The notes: generated by a model from the sequence alone, not told the origin. Shown: positions 1 to 6,525, numbered from the stretch's first letter. The stretch is DNA of 15,635 bases from RGIG8709 sp045537065 (GCA_045537065.1 JAZSOT010000050.1:1-15635); one strand, 5' to 3'. Numbers and translations are program-made.

Positions 1-130
1 AAAGTGGCAATACGAAAATTCATAGAACAGCAAAGGCTTTGAAGGATTTTACCCCCTCAAAGCCTTGATTTTATGCGGTTTTTATCGTTTTTTAAGTTCT
101 GCTAACTTCCGCTTATTTACTCTATCTAAA
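1..130 (+). other. Left edge: possible end of an upstream gene
   Basis: A plus-strand frame is open from the window edge and stops at TGA 40-42 after 13 codons (KVAIRKFIEQQRL). The two other plus frames stop at 23-25 and 66-68, so coding is possible but not shown. A perfect 10-bp inverted repeat overlaps this stop codon, as is common at gene ends. From 70 to 130 I see only AT-rich sequence with no convincing gene. If the tRNA-like fragment at about 140-200 is an attachment site, this edge would be the end of an integrated element whose last gene lies to the left. Confidence 0.25.
33..66 (+). terminator. Hairpin, weak terminator candidate
   Basis: AAGGCTTTGA (33-42) and TCAAAGCCTT (57-66) are perfect inverted complements of 10 bp around a 14-nt loop. 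The sequence after the stem (GATTTTATG) has only four consecutive Ts, so termination efficiency is doubtful. It would end transcription of whatever gene enters from the left. Confidence 0.45.
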
Positions 131-139
131 AAGAGTGTC

Positions 140-200
140 TAGGAGCTCGAAATGCGTTTGCCTTAACAGGTGCCAGAGTTCAAATCTCTAAATCTCCGCA
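140..200 (+). other. tRNA-Ser-like 3' fragment, possible attachment-site scar
   Basis: The segment reads like the 3' part of a class II (long variable arm) tRNA. CTCGAAA (146-152) resembles a serine CGA anticodon loop. TGCCT-TAAC-AGGTG (159-172) can form a variable-arm stem. AGAG-TTCAAAT-CTCT (175-189) is a short T arm with a TTCAAAT loop. The end ATCTCCGCA resembles the serine acceptor end ATCTCCGCCA. No matching GGAGAT 5' acceptor strand or D arm lies upstream, and the anticodon stem does not pair, so this is not a functional tRNA. Integrases often target tRNA 3' ends and leave such fragments at the far end of the element. That origin is inference. Confidence 0.4.
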
Positions 201-201
201 A

Positions 202-233
202 AAAAAGACTTGTCACAACTGAAAAGTCTTTTT
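202..233 (-). terminator. Bidirectional terminator after the MGMT-like gene
   Basis: AAAAAGACTT (202-211) and AAGTCTTTTT (224-233) form a perfect 10-bp stem around a 12-nt loop. On the minus strand the stem is followed by an uninterrupted T run (plus-strand As at 200-206), a classic intrinsic terminator about 30 nt past the stop of the 264-563 gene. Read on the plus strand it would also work, with Ts in the stem base. Confidence 0.8.
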
Positions 234-263
234 GAGGGGCATAACTTTTCTCCTGAACAATAC

Positions 264-563
264 TCAGATACTATATTTCTCTAAATCTACCCTGCCGTCT
301 GATTCAAAAACAATACCTTCCGCTTCAAGAAGCTGTCTTTGAACTCCTTCGCCTCCAAACGCAAAACCCGGGGCAACCTTCCCTTCTCGATTTACCACTC
401 TGTGGCAGGGAATTACTCCTGGTTCAGGATTTACGTGCAAGGCATATCCGACTACTCTTGCCCATCGGGGATTTCCCGCAAGTAGTGCCACCTGACCATA
501 GGTTGCAACCTTGCCTTTTGGAATGCTTTTAACAATCTCATATATTCTTTCAAATGTGTTCAT
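264..563 (-). CDS. Single-domain MGMT-family DNA alkyltransferase-like protein
   Basis: This 99-aa protein corresponds only to the C-terminal DNA-binding/active-site domain of O6-methylguanine-DNA methyltransferases. The N-terminal domain of Ada/Ogt-type enzymes is absent. Visible are the helix-turn-helix region (about 19-35, with TYGQVA), the arginine-finger segment ARVVGYAL (35-42; R36) and the motif PCHRVV (52-57) with the acceptor cysteine C53. True alkyltransferase-like (ATL) proteins have Trp at this position, so this one keeps the methyl-acceptor residue. It may repair O6-alkylguanine itself or only recognise such lesions; length alone does not decide. The start is ATG with AAGGGGA just upstream. 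It begins 14 nt after the lipoprotein gene ends and is probably co-transcribed with it. Confidence 0.85.
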   Translation of the reverse strand: MNTFERIYEIVKSIPKGKVATYGQVALLAGNPRWARVVGYALHVNPEPGVIPCHRVVNREGKVAPGFAFGGEGVQRQLLEAEGIVFESDGRVDLEKYSI

Positions 564-577
564 AGATTTCCCCTTTA

Positions 578-2281
578 TTATTTCTTCAATCTGCCGTAGC
601 CTGCATTTTCAACGCACACCTGACCTGCCTCTGTCAGCATAAACTCTGCCATTTTTCTTGCGGGGCTATCTTCAGGCTCACTCTTTCTCAAAACAACATA
701 TGTGTTATTTGAAAGAGGATATGTTCCGTTTGCAATAGTTTCATCATTTGGCATTACCCCGTCAATTTTAAGAAGCTTTAATTCCTCCTCCACAGGATAG
801 AAATAAAACATATTGTGGTAGTAATAATATATACTGTAACCAAGGGCAAATCCTTGAGGGTCTTCGGTTTTTGCCCTCATAACATCCGTTAATATATTTG
901 ACATTGTATATGATGTTTCTTTCTGCACCTCAGGGTGAATTTCATTTTCTCCCAAGAAGTGTTTTTCCATCTGGGCGTGGCTTCCTGAGTCGTTATTTCT
1001 GCAATAGGGATACAAAAGGGCATCCCCGCCTCCAACCTGTGACCAGTTATCATATGCATCATTAACATAAATATCTGTTATCTGCTCTTTAGTAAGCCCC
1101 TCTGCAGGGTTATCCTTATTTGTGAAGAAAATCATTGCATCATAAGCAATAGGAATAAGTTCAAGCTCAACCCCCTTATCCTCTGCCATTTTCAAAATAT
1201 CGCTTGCAGGATAAACCGATGCAAAAAGCATATCAATTTCGCCATTTATAAGTCTTTGATAGGATGCGTGGCTTTTTGAATGCTTAAGCGGAAATTCTGG
1301 GTGGGTTTGCCCGTTCCTGAAAAGCATACCGTAAACCGCCTGCGTGAACGGATAGGTTGAGGTTGAACCGTCAATTTTCGGCATTTCCTTGTCAAAGCCA
1401 AATAAAACCGCAAGGTGCGACGGATAAAGCTGGCAATCATCCTGAGCGTTATTCAGAATATATGCAATATCTCCTCTTGTTGCATCCTTTTGAGGATTTA
1501 AAAGACGTTTTGGATTTTCGGGGTCTGTTACATCCGCATCCGAAACATAGTTTCTGCCTATTATCTCATAACTGCTCTTTGCCCATTCCGAAATTTTATC
1601 TGCATCAAGGCTGTTATCACTCAGCTTTGCTGAGCATCTAAGCCCTGCATAACTCAGTGCCCTTGCCACCATAACCGTTATTTCTTCCCTTGTTACATTT
1701 CTTTCAGGAGAAAAGGTTTTTTCGGAGTCACCTTTTACTATTCCGCACATATATGCCGACATAATGGTTGGATAATACCAGTCAGTTTTATACACATCGT
1801 TAAAGTTTGTAATAGCGTGAGCCTCCGGCATAAACTCAAGACCGATAAATCGCATAACCATTGCTACCGCTTCCGCACGGGTTACAGTTGCATTAATATT
1901 TGCTTCCCCTTTTTCGTTGCCTCTTATAACCCCTACTCTTGAAAGCATTTTTATATGGTGAAAATCGGGGTTCGAGTCATCCGCATCTGTAAATTCTATT
2001 TCATCTGGGACAAATGCCTCTATCTCTCTGTCCTTATACTTGTCAGGAATAGTTGCATAAACATTTTCCTCATACGCAAGCGAAAGAGGGATAACCTCCC
2101 CTGTATCCTTATATCTTGCGCGGGTGAGCCATGAATTTCTATCTTCTATTGTGTCGGGAAAAGGAATTTTCACCTTCACAAACTCACCTACTTTAAATTC
2201 CTCCTCTATTTCTGCGAAAATACAGGAAGATAGTGAAAGCATCATACAAAATACAACTAAACAGGAAATTATTCTTTTCAT
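578..2281 (-). CDS. SLH-domain lipoprotein with a PstS-like phosphate-binding domain
   Basis: This 567-aa exported protein starts with a lipoprotein signal (residues 1-20, lipobox LSSC, lipidated C20). Two clear S-layer-homology repeats follow (about 97-150 and 158-213; motifs VTRAEAVAMVMRF and VTREEITVMVARAL), then a weaker third (about 217-283, ATRGDIAYIL). Residues from about 300 to the end resemble PstS-type substrate-binding proteins: DGSTSTYP (304-311) matches the first anion-binding loop, and RNNDSGSHAQ (428-437) resembles the Arg/Ser-Gly-Ser loop. The protein is probably held at the membrane and/or wall polymers and binds phosphate or another small anion. No pstC, pstA, pstB or phoU gene is nearby, so it may be a sensor or scavenger rather than a transporter part. 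The RBS is AAGGAGGG; a strong promoter lies upstream. Confidence 0.85.
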   Translation of the reverse strand: MKRIISCLVVFCMMLSLSSCIFAEIEEEFKVGEFVKVKIPFPDTIEDRNSWLTRARYKDTGEVIPLSLAYEENVYATIPDKYKDREIEAFVPDEIEFTDADDSNPDFHHIKMLSRVGVIRGNEKGEANINATVTRAEAVAMVMRFIGLEFMPEAHAITNFNDVYKTDWYYPTIMSAYMCGIVKGDSEKTFSPERNVTREEITVMVARALSYAGLRCSAKLSDNSLDADKISEWAKSSYEIIGRNYVSDADVTDPENPKRLLNPQKDATRGDIAYILNNAQDDCQLYPSHLAVLFGFDKEMPKIDGSTSTYPFTQAVYGMLFRNGQTHPEFPLKHSKSHASYQRLINGEIDMLFASVYPASDILKMAEDKGVELELIPIAYDAMIFFTNKDNPAEGLTKEQITDIYVNDAYDNWSQVGGGDALLYPYCRNNDSGSHAQMEKHFLGENEIHPEVQKETSYTMSNILTDVMRAKTEDPQGFALGYSIYYYYHNMFYFYPVEEELKLLKIDGVMPNDETIANGTYPLSNNTYVVLRKSEPEDSPARKMAEFMLTEAGQVCVENAGYGRLKK

Positions 2282-2313
2282 AAGCCTGTCCCTCCTTAAA
2301 ATTTTTCAATTAT

Positions 2314-2343
2314 ATTATACTACGAACCACTCTTCACCGTCAA
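2314..2343 (-). promoter_or_regulatory. Sigma-A promoter for the SLH lipoprotein gene
   Basis: On the minus strand TTGACG (2338-2343) and a perfect TATAAT (2314-2319) are separated by 18 nt. This places the start point about 25 nt before the lipoprotein ATG, just upstream of its AAGGAGGG site. Confidence 0.75.
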
Positions 2344-2363
2344 TATTTTATATGTTTTTAATT

Positions 2364-2816
2364 TCATGCCGCAAAGTGTTCGGAGATAAAATAGAAAATA
2401 TCCGCAAACCCCTCACCGATAAATTTGCTGTCTGGGATTATTTTTCCGCAATTTACATCCTGAATACACATAACGGTTTTATCTCCCTTATCCATTTTAA
2501 AATAACTTGTCCTTTGTATTCCCCCTTTTTTATGCTTATATTCCGCCTTTGTGCAGACATCATCATTCTCAATTCTTATGTTCTTGGGACTTGCAAAAAT
2601 CTTATAGGAATTTTTCTTAACCTCTATCCTGAAAAAGATGCTTTTTATTCCTCCTCCGCTCCTTGCACGAAAAGAGAATGTTCCCTTTTCTTCGCAAAAA
2701 TCGTAAATATAGCTTATGGAATCAAGATAATTTTTTAATACCCCCGCAAGATGTTTTGAATACATAAACTCTTTTCCCCCTTTTTCTGATTTTTCTACCT
2801 CAAAACTTTTTATCAT
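2364..2816 (-). CDS. Hypothetical protein, 150 aa
   Basis: I do not recognise this protein. It is soluble-looking, with no signal peptide or membrane segment. The N-terminal 17 residues are charged; a mixed alpha/beta body follows with lysine-rich strands (IFFRIEVKKNSYKIFAS, about 60-76) and an aromatic C-terminal helix (FADIFYFISEHF). A remote likeness to YbjN-type (TY3H-fold) proteins is possible but unproven. The ATG at 2816 has AAGGAGGG about 7 nt upstream. Met18 (ATG at 2763-2765) also follows a purine-rich AAAGGGGGA, so a 133-aa form is a second possible start. It lies upstream of the SLH lipoprotein gene in the same direction with no terminator between them, but that gene has its own promoter in the gap. 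It is divergent from trxA. Confidence 0.6.
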   Translation of the reverse strand: MIKSFEVEKSEKGGKEFMYSKHLAGVLKNYLDSISYIYDFCEEKGTFSFRARSGGGIKSIFFRIEVKKNSYKIFASPKNIRIENDDVCTKAEYKHKKGGIQRTSYFKMDKGDKTVMCIQDVNCGKIIPDSKFIGEGFADIFYFISEHFAA

Positions 2817-2899
2817 TTATCTTTCCCTCCTTGGCTTTTATTCTAACAGACAAACTGTACTAATAAACGGACAGCTATTTATTTTCTGTTAAAATTTAG

Positions 2900-2929
2900 T
2901 TGCAAAAAATATGGTTTTTGTGTTATACT
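2900..2929 (+). promoter_or_regulatory. Promoter of the trxA-galM-radA operon
   Basis: TTGCAA (2900-2905) and TATACT (2924-2929) are 18 nt apart, and a TG pair at 2921-2922 gives an extended -10 (TGTTATACT). The thioredoxin ATG follows 26 nt later with a purine-rich ribosome site (AGGAAAGAGGA). Confidence 0.7.
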
Positions 2930-2955
2930 AAAGAAAAAAGGAAAGAGGAAAAAAT

Positions 2956-3261
2956 ATGTCAGCAATAAATATTAATATTAATAATTTCGATGAAGAGGTT
3001 ATGTTATCGGACAAGCCTGTTTTAATGGATTTCTGGGCGCCATGGTGCGGACCTTGCCGTATGGTTGTTCCCATTGTTGAAGAAATAGCAGGAGAGCGCG
3101 ACGATATTAAAGTTTGCAAAATTAATGTGGATGAAGAATCAGAGCTTGCATCAAGGTTTGGAATTATGAGTATTCCCACACTTGTTGTTATAAAAAACGG
3201 AGAAATTACAAACCAGTCTGTGGGAATGGCTACAAAAGATGAAATTTTAGCACTTTTATAA
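2956..3261 (+). CDS. trxA: Thioredoxin
   Basis: This 101-aa cytoplasmic dithiol-disulfide oxidoreductase carries the canonical active site FWAPWCGPCR, with C31 and C34 as the redox pair, and the cis-proline loop SIPT (P74) that faces it. Length and motif spacing match bacterial Trx1-type thioredoxins (about 105 aa). The buried acid expected in this family is present as D25 (VLMDFWAPW). It is the first gene of a three-gene operon; galM begins 11 nt after the stop with AAGGAG in between. Thioredoxin reductase is not in the window, so it must be supplied from elsewhere. Confidence 0.97.
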   Translation: MSAINININNFDEEVMLSDKPVLMDFWAPWCGPCRMVVPIVEEIAGERDDIKVCKINVDEESELASRFGIMSIPTLVVIKNGEITNQSVGMATKDEILALL

Positions 3262-3272
3262 GGAGAATAACT

Positions 3273-4298
3273 ATGTCAATAAAAAGAGAAGAATTTGGAA
3301 AATTAAACGGAGAAAAGATTTACCTTTTCAAAATGGATAACGAAAATGGTCTTTATGCCGAAATTTTAAGCCTTGGCGGAATTATTAAGAAGCTTAAATA
3401 TAGAGGAGTGGATGTTGTTCTGGGAAGAGACACTCTGGAAGAATATCAGGATAACAACGGAAGCTTCGGAGCTTTAATCGGCAGAAATTCAAACCGTATA
3501 GAAAATGCGGAATTTGAGCTTTTGGGAAAGACTTACAAGCTTTTTAAAAACAACGGGGAGGCAAATCTTCACGGAGGAAAAGAGGGCTTTGAAAAAAAGG
3601 TTTGGAAAGCAAAGACACAGAATAAAAAAGAGCCAAGCCTCATTCTCTCCTACAAAAGTCCTGACGGGGAAGAGGGATTCCCCGGAAAGGTTTCTGTCCG
3701 TGTTACATACACTCTCACAGAAGATAACAGCATTAAAATCCGTTACGAGGGAAAAAGCGATGCAGATACAATACTTAATATGACAAATCACACGTATTTT
3801 AACCTGAACGGACATTCATCAGGTGAACTTAAAGAGCACTATCTCACCCTTGATGCTCCGTTCTACACACCAAATACAGATGCCTGCATTCCAACAGGTG
3901 AAATTCAAAGTGTTACAGGCACACCTTTTGATTTTACGTCCGAGGCAAATGTTGAAGAAAGATTTGAAAGCACTCACGAACAAATCACAAAATTCGGAGG
4001 CTTTGACCACAACTTTGCTCTTTCAGGAAAAGGATACAGAAAAATAGGCACACTTACCTCCCGCAAGACAAACATTTCTATGGAAATTTACACAGACCAA
4101 AAGGGAGTTCAGATTTATTCAGGCAATATGCTAGAGTCGGAAAGAATTTGCAAGGACGGGGCAGTTTATGACAAGCATCACGGAATTTGCTTTGAAACCC
4201 AGGCTTTCCCCAACTTTACAAAATTTGCTCATTTCCCTGACGGGTTCCTTAAAAAAGGCGAAAAATATGACACCGTCACATCTTATAAATTTATTTAA
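3273..4298 (+). CDS. galM: Aldose 1-epimerase (galactose mutarotase)
   Basis: The 341-aa protein interconverts alpha and beta anomers of galactose or glucose. Family landmarks appear in order: NLHGG (98-102, H100), NHTYFNLNGH (172-181, catalytic acid H173), GFDHNF (243-248, substrate-binding D245) and FETQAFPN (307-314, catalytic base E308). The full length is as expected for GalM. The ATG has AAGGAGAA upstream. It sits between trxA and radA with gaps of 11 and 15 nt. No Leloir-pathway neighbours (galK, galT, galE) are present, so the operon arrangement does not point to a dedicated galactose locus, and other aldoses are possible substrates. Confidence 0.95.
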   Translation: MSIKREEFGKLNGEKIYLFKMDNENGLYAEILSLGGIIKKLKYRGVDVVLGRDTLEEYQDNNGSFGALIGRNSNRIENAEFELLGKTYKLFKNNGEANLHGGKEGFEKKVWKAKTQNKKEPSLILSYKSPDGEEGFPGKVSVRVTYTLTEDNSIKIRYEGKSDADTILNMTNHTYFNLNGHSSGELKEHYLTLDAPFYTPNTDACIPTGEIQSVTGTPFDFTSEANVEERFESTHEQITKFGGFDHNFALSGKGYRKIGTLTSRKTNISMEIYTDQKGVQIYSGNMLESERICKDGAVYDKHHGICFETQAFPNFTKFAHFPDGFLKKGEKYDTVTSYKFI

Positions 4299-4313
4299 AG
4301 AGAGATAGAAACA

Positions 4314-5675
4314 ATGAAAATAAAAACAGCTTATTTCTGCTCGGAATGCGGATATATGTCCCCCAAGTGGCTTGGAAAATGCCCCGTGTGCAATTCCTGG
4401 AACACTATGGAGGAAGAAGAAATTATAGAAGAAAAGACAACCGGGGCTAAAACTCCCGTCTCAACCTTTACCTCTGTTCCGAAAACCCTTTCAAATATTG
4501 AAACAGAAGATGATTTCCGTTATAAAACGGGAATGGGTGAGCTTGACAGAGTTTTAGGTGGCGGACTTGTTAAAGGTTCTTTAGTTCTTGTGGGCGGAGA
4601 CCCCGGCATCGGGAAATCCACTCTTCTTCTGCAGATTTGCGAGACCTTGTCAAAAAATTCCCGCATCCTTTATGCATCAGGGGAAGAGTCCCCGAAACAA
4701 ATAAAGCTCCGTGCAGACAGACTTTCTGTGACTTCCGAAAATCTTGAAATCTATTCGGAAAATAACATAAAATTTATATCGGATTATGTTCTTAAAAACA
4801 AGCCGGACATATTAATCTGCGACTCTGTGCAGACTATGTTTAATCCCGAAATAGCATCAGCTCCGGGAAATATTGCACAGATAAGGGATGTTACCTGCAC
4901 CCTTATGAAAATAGCAAAAGAATCGGGCATTTCCGTTTTTCTTGTGGGACACGTTACAAAGGACGGCAGTTTAGCAGGCCCTAAGGTTCTTGAACATATG
5001 GTTGACACTGTTTTATATTTTGAGGGGGAGAAAAATCTTTCCTACCGAATATTGCGAGCTGTTAAAAACCGCTTTGGCTCAACGGGCGAAATCGGAGTTT
5101 TTGAAATGACAGAAAAGGGGCTTTGTGAAACTCCAAACCCCTCTGCCGCTATGCTCTCAGGCAGACCTGAGGGGGCATCAGGAAGCTGTATTACCTGCAC
5201 TATGGAGGGCACAAGACCTATTCTTTCCGAGGTTCAGTCGCTTACAACCAAAAGCTCTTTCCAGAACCCAAGACGAACAACCACGGGATGCGACCTTTCA
5301 AGAGTTCTGATGCTTCTTGCAGTTATGGAAAAACGGATGGGCTTTAAGCTTTCCGCCTTTGATACATATGTGAACATTGTGGGCGGAATAAGGGTGACAG
5401 AGCCTGCCCTTGATTTGGGCCTTGTTTTTGCAATTGCATCAAGCTATAAAAATAAACCATTAGACAAAGACACAATAGCTTTCGGCGAGGTTGGTCTTAC
5501 CGGTGAGATAAGAGCTGTTTCCTTTATTGAAGCAAGAATTAAAGAAGCGGAAAAAATGGGCTTTTTAAACTGCATTATTCCGTCAGGAAATTTAAACAAG
5601 CTCCCTAAATTCAAAAAAATTAAAATTTACCCCTTTGATAATATCAAAGATGCACTAAACGGCTTTCTTTCATAA
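4314..5675 (+). CDS. radA: DNA repair protein RadA
   Basis: The 453-aa RecA-related ATPase helps process recombination intermediates by promoting branch migration. It has the C4 zinc finger CSEC...CPVC (C9, C12, C23, C26), Walker A GDPGIGKS (95-102), the RadA-specific KNRFG motif (251-255) and a C-terminal Lon-protease-like domain (about 280-453) without need for proteolytic residues. The length matches bacterial RadA/Sms (about 455 aa). The start ATG has only a moderate AGAGAGA ribosome site, but the zinc finger begins 9 residues in, which fixes the N terminus. It is the last gene of the trxA operon. In many Firmicutes disA follows radA; here a non-coding repeat element follows instead. Confidence 0.96.
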   Translation: MKIKTAYFCSECGYMSPKWLGKCPVCNSWNTMEEEEIIEEKTTGAKTPVSTFTSVPKTLSNIETEDDFRYKTGMGELDRVLGGGLVKGSLVLVGGDPGIGKSTLLLQICETLSKNSRILYASGEESPKQIKLRADRLSVTSENLEIYSENNIKFISDYVLKNKPDILICDSVQTMFNPEIASAPGNIAQIRDVTCTLMKIAKESGISVFLVGHVTKDGSLAGPKVLEHMVDTVLYFEGEKNLSYRILRAVKNRFGSTGEIGVFEMTEKGLCETPNPSAAMLSGRPEGASGSCITCTMEGTRPILSEVQSLTTKSSFQNPRRTTTGCDLSRVLMLLAVMEKRMGFKLSAFDTYVNIVGGIRVTEPALDLGLVFAIASSYKNKPLDKDTIAFGEVGLTGEIRAVSFIEARIKEAEKMGFLNCIIPSGNLNKLPKFKKIKIYPFDNIKDALNGFLS

Positions 5676-5715
5676 AACAAAAAATGACAATTATTGATAA
5701 ATTTTGAATTTTTGT

Positions 5716-5744
5716 TTGAAAAAAAATTAAAACTATGGTATAAT
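5716..5744 (+). promoter_or_regulatory. Strong promoter upstream of repeat element copy 1 and carD
   Basis: TTGAAA (5716-5721) and a perfect TATAAT (5739-5744) are 17 nt apart, with TG at 5736-5737 giving an extended -10. The predicted start is near 5751. The transcript would therefore begin inside the first hairpin of the element, contain the whole element, and reach carD at 6038 after about 285 nt of leader. Confidence 0.8.
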
Positions 5745-5940
5745 GATTTCATCGAAGATGAAATCAGCGATATAAATCTCTTAAGAGATTTTCGATATGT
5801 GCTATCGCACTCGATATGCCTTGCGGCTCGATATGTTGCTGACGCAATGAGATTTATATCATATCGAGTTTGAGCGGAGCGAAAACATATCGATTTTACG
5901 ATAGTAAAAATATCGAGCAAACTTTAGTTTGCATATCGAC
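5745..5940 (+). repeat. CGATAT-box structured element, copy 1
   Basis: A leading hairpin (5745-5753 with 5757-5765, loop GAA) is followed by the element proper at 5766-5940. CGATAT boxes lie at 5768, 5793, 5812 and 5829. The inverse ATATCG boxes lie at 5861, 5887, 5910 and 5933. Small hairpins fill the spaces: GTGC-TATC-GCAC (5799-5810), GCC-TTGC-GGC (5818-5827), TTGC-TGAC-GCAA (5836-5847), GTTTGAGC-GGA-GCGAAAAC (5868-5886, tandem G.A mismatches), TTTTAC-GATA-GTAAAA (5894-5909) and GCAAACT-TT-AGTTTGC (5917-5932). GATATAAATCTC (5769-5780) pairs perfectly with GAGATTTATATC (5849-5860), and its AAATCTC part pairs also with the nearby GAGATTT (5785-5791). It has no coding capacity. Copy 2 follows groEL. 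I know no name for it; a structured RNA or a palindromic repeat family fits. Confidence 0.8.
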
Positions 5941-5990
5941 AGAAAAGAGTGTCATCTAAAATGTACACTGATTCTACAATAATAGTACGA

Positions 5991-6011
5991 AAAGCACCAT
6001 TTTGGTGCTTT
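5991..6011 (+). terminator. Hairpin in the carD leader, weak terminator or attenuator
   Basis: AAAGCACCA (5991-5999) and TGGTGCTTT (6003-6011) form a 9-bp stem with a TTT loop. The tail ACTTTTC is a poor but possible U tract. It lies between repeat element copy 1 and the carD ribosome site, so it could end a short RNA started at about 5751 or attenuate carD. Confidence 0.5.
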
Positions 6012-6037
6012 ACTTTTCATTGGAAGGAAGTCTCAAA

Positions 6038-6508
6038 GTGTTTAAAATTGGCGACAAAATAGTTTACCCGCTTCACGGTGCCGGAACAATTACGGGAATT
6101 GAAACAAAAAAGGTTCTCGGCAACACCCATGAGTATTTCGTGCTTCAGATACCCATTGGAGATATGAAGGTTATGATACCAACTGACAATATTGAAGAAA
6201 TCGGAATAAGAGAGATTTCTTCTGAAAAAGAAGCAGATGAAGTTATAGAATTTTTCAAAGCTTACGAGGGAGACGAGTTTGAAAGCAACTGGAACAAACG
6301 TTATCAGGATAATATAAAAAGGCTTCGGGATGGCAATATTTTTGAGGTTGCAAAAATTGCCAAATCCCTGCTTCAAAGAGACAGAGAAAAGGCTCTTTCA
6401 AACGCAGAACGAAAAATGCTCAGCAATTCAAAGCATATTCTTATTTCAGAGCTTGTTATTGCTAAAAAAATGTCTCAAAATGAGCTTGAAGTTATATTAT
6501 TCGGATAA
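6038..6508 (+). CDS. carD: CarD-family RNA polymerase-binding regulator
   Basis: The 156-aa protein begins FKIGDKIVYPLHGAGTI, the typical start of the CarD/CdnL/TRCF RNA-polymerase-interacting domain (about 1-60), followed by an all-helical C-terminal DNA-binding half. Such proteins bind the RNA polymerase beta subunit and alter open-complex stability at promoters, often rRNA promoters. I chose the GTG at 6038, preceded by GGAAGGAAG at 6022-6030. An in-frame TTG at 6002 would add 12 residues, but it lies inside a hairpin and has no ribosome site. The 285-nt leader contains repeat element copy 1 and a terminator-like hairpin, so expression may be controlled there. ispD follows after 17 nt. Confidence 0.92.
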   Translation: MFKIGDKIVYPLHGAGTITGIETKKVLGNTHEYFVLQIPIGDMKVMIPTDNIEEIGIREISSEKEADEVIEFFKAYEGDEFESNWNKRYQDNIKRLRDGNIFEVAKIAKSLLQRDREKALSNAERKMLSNSKHILISELVIAKKMSQNELEVILFG

Positions 6509-6525
6509 TTAAGGAGGATTTGGTC

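Noticed and set aside
110..200. Complete tRNA-Ser or tRNA-Leu gene
   Set aside because: No 5' acceptor strand complementary to AATCTCC, no D arm and no paired anticodon stem could be found in the preceding 90 nt.
2124..2738. Plus-strand frame of 204 aa opposite the SLH gene start and the hypothetical gene
   Set aside because: It has no ribosome site, crosses a minus-strand promoter and two minus-strand genes with good ribosome sites, and its translation looks like a low-complexity antisense product.
5766..5940. CRISPR-like array (short repeats with spacers) in the CGATAT-box region
   Set aside because: The repeated unit is only 6-8 nt, it changes orientation halfway, and the intervals are palindromic hairpins of unequal length. 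CRISPR repeats are longer and uniformly oriented, and no cas gene is present.
6520..6522. TTG at 6520 as the ispD start
   Set aside because: It lies only 2 nt after AAGGAGG; the TTG at 6526 has the proper 8-nt spacing and gives the normal IspD N terminus.
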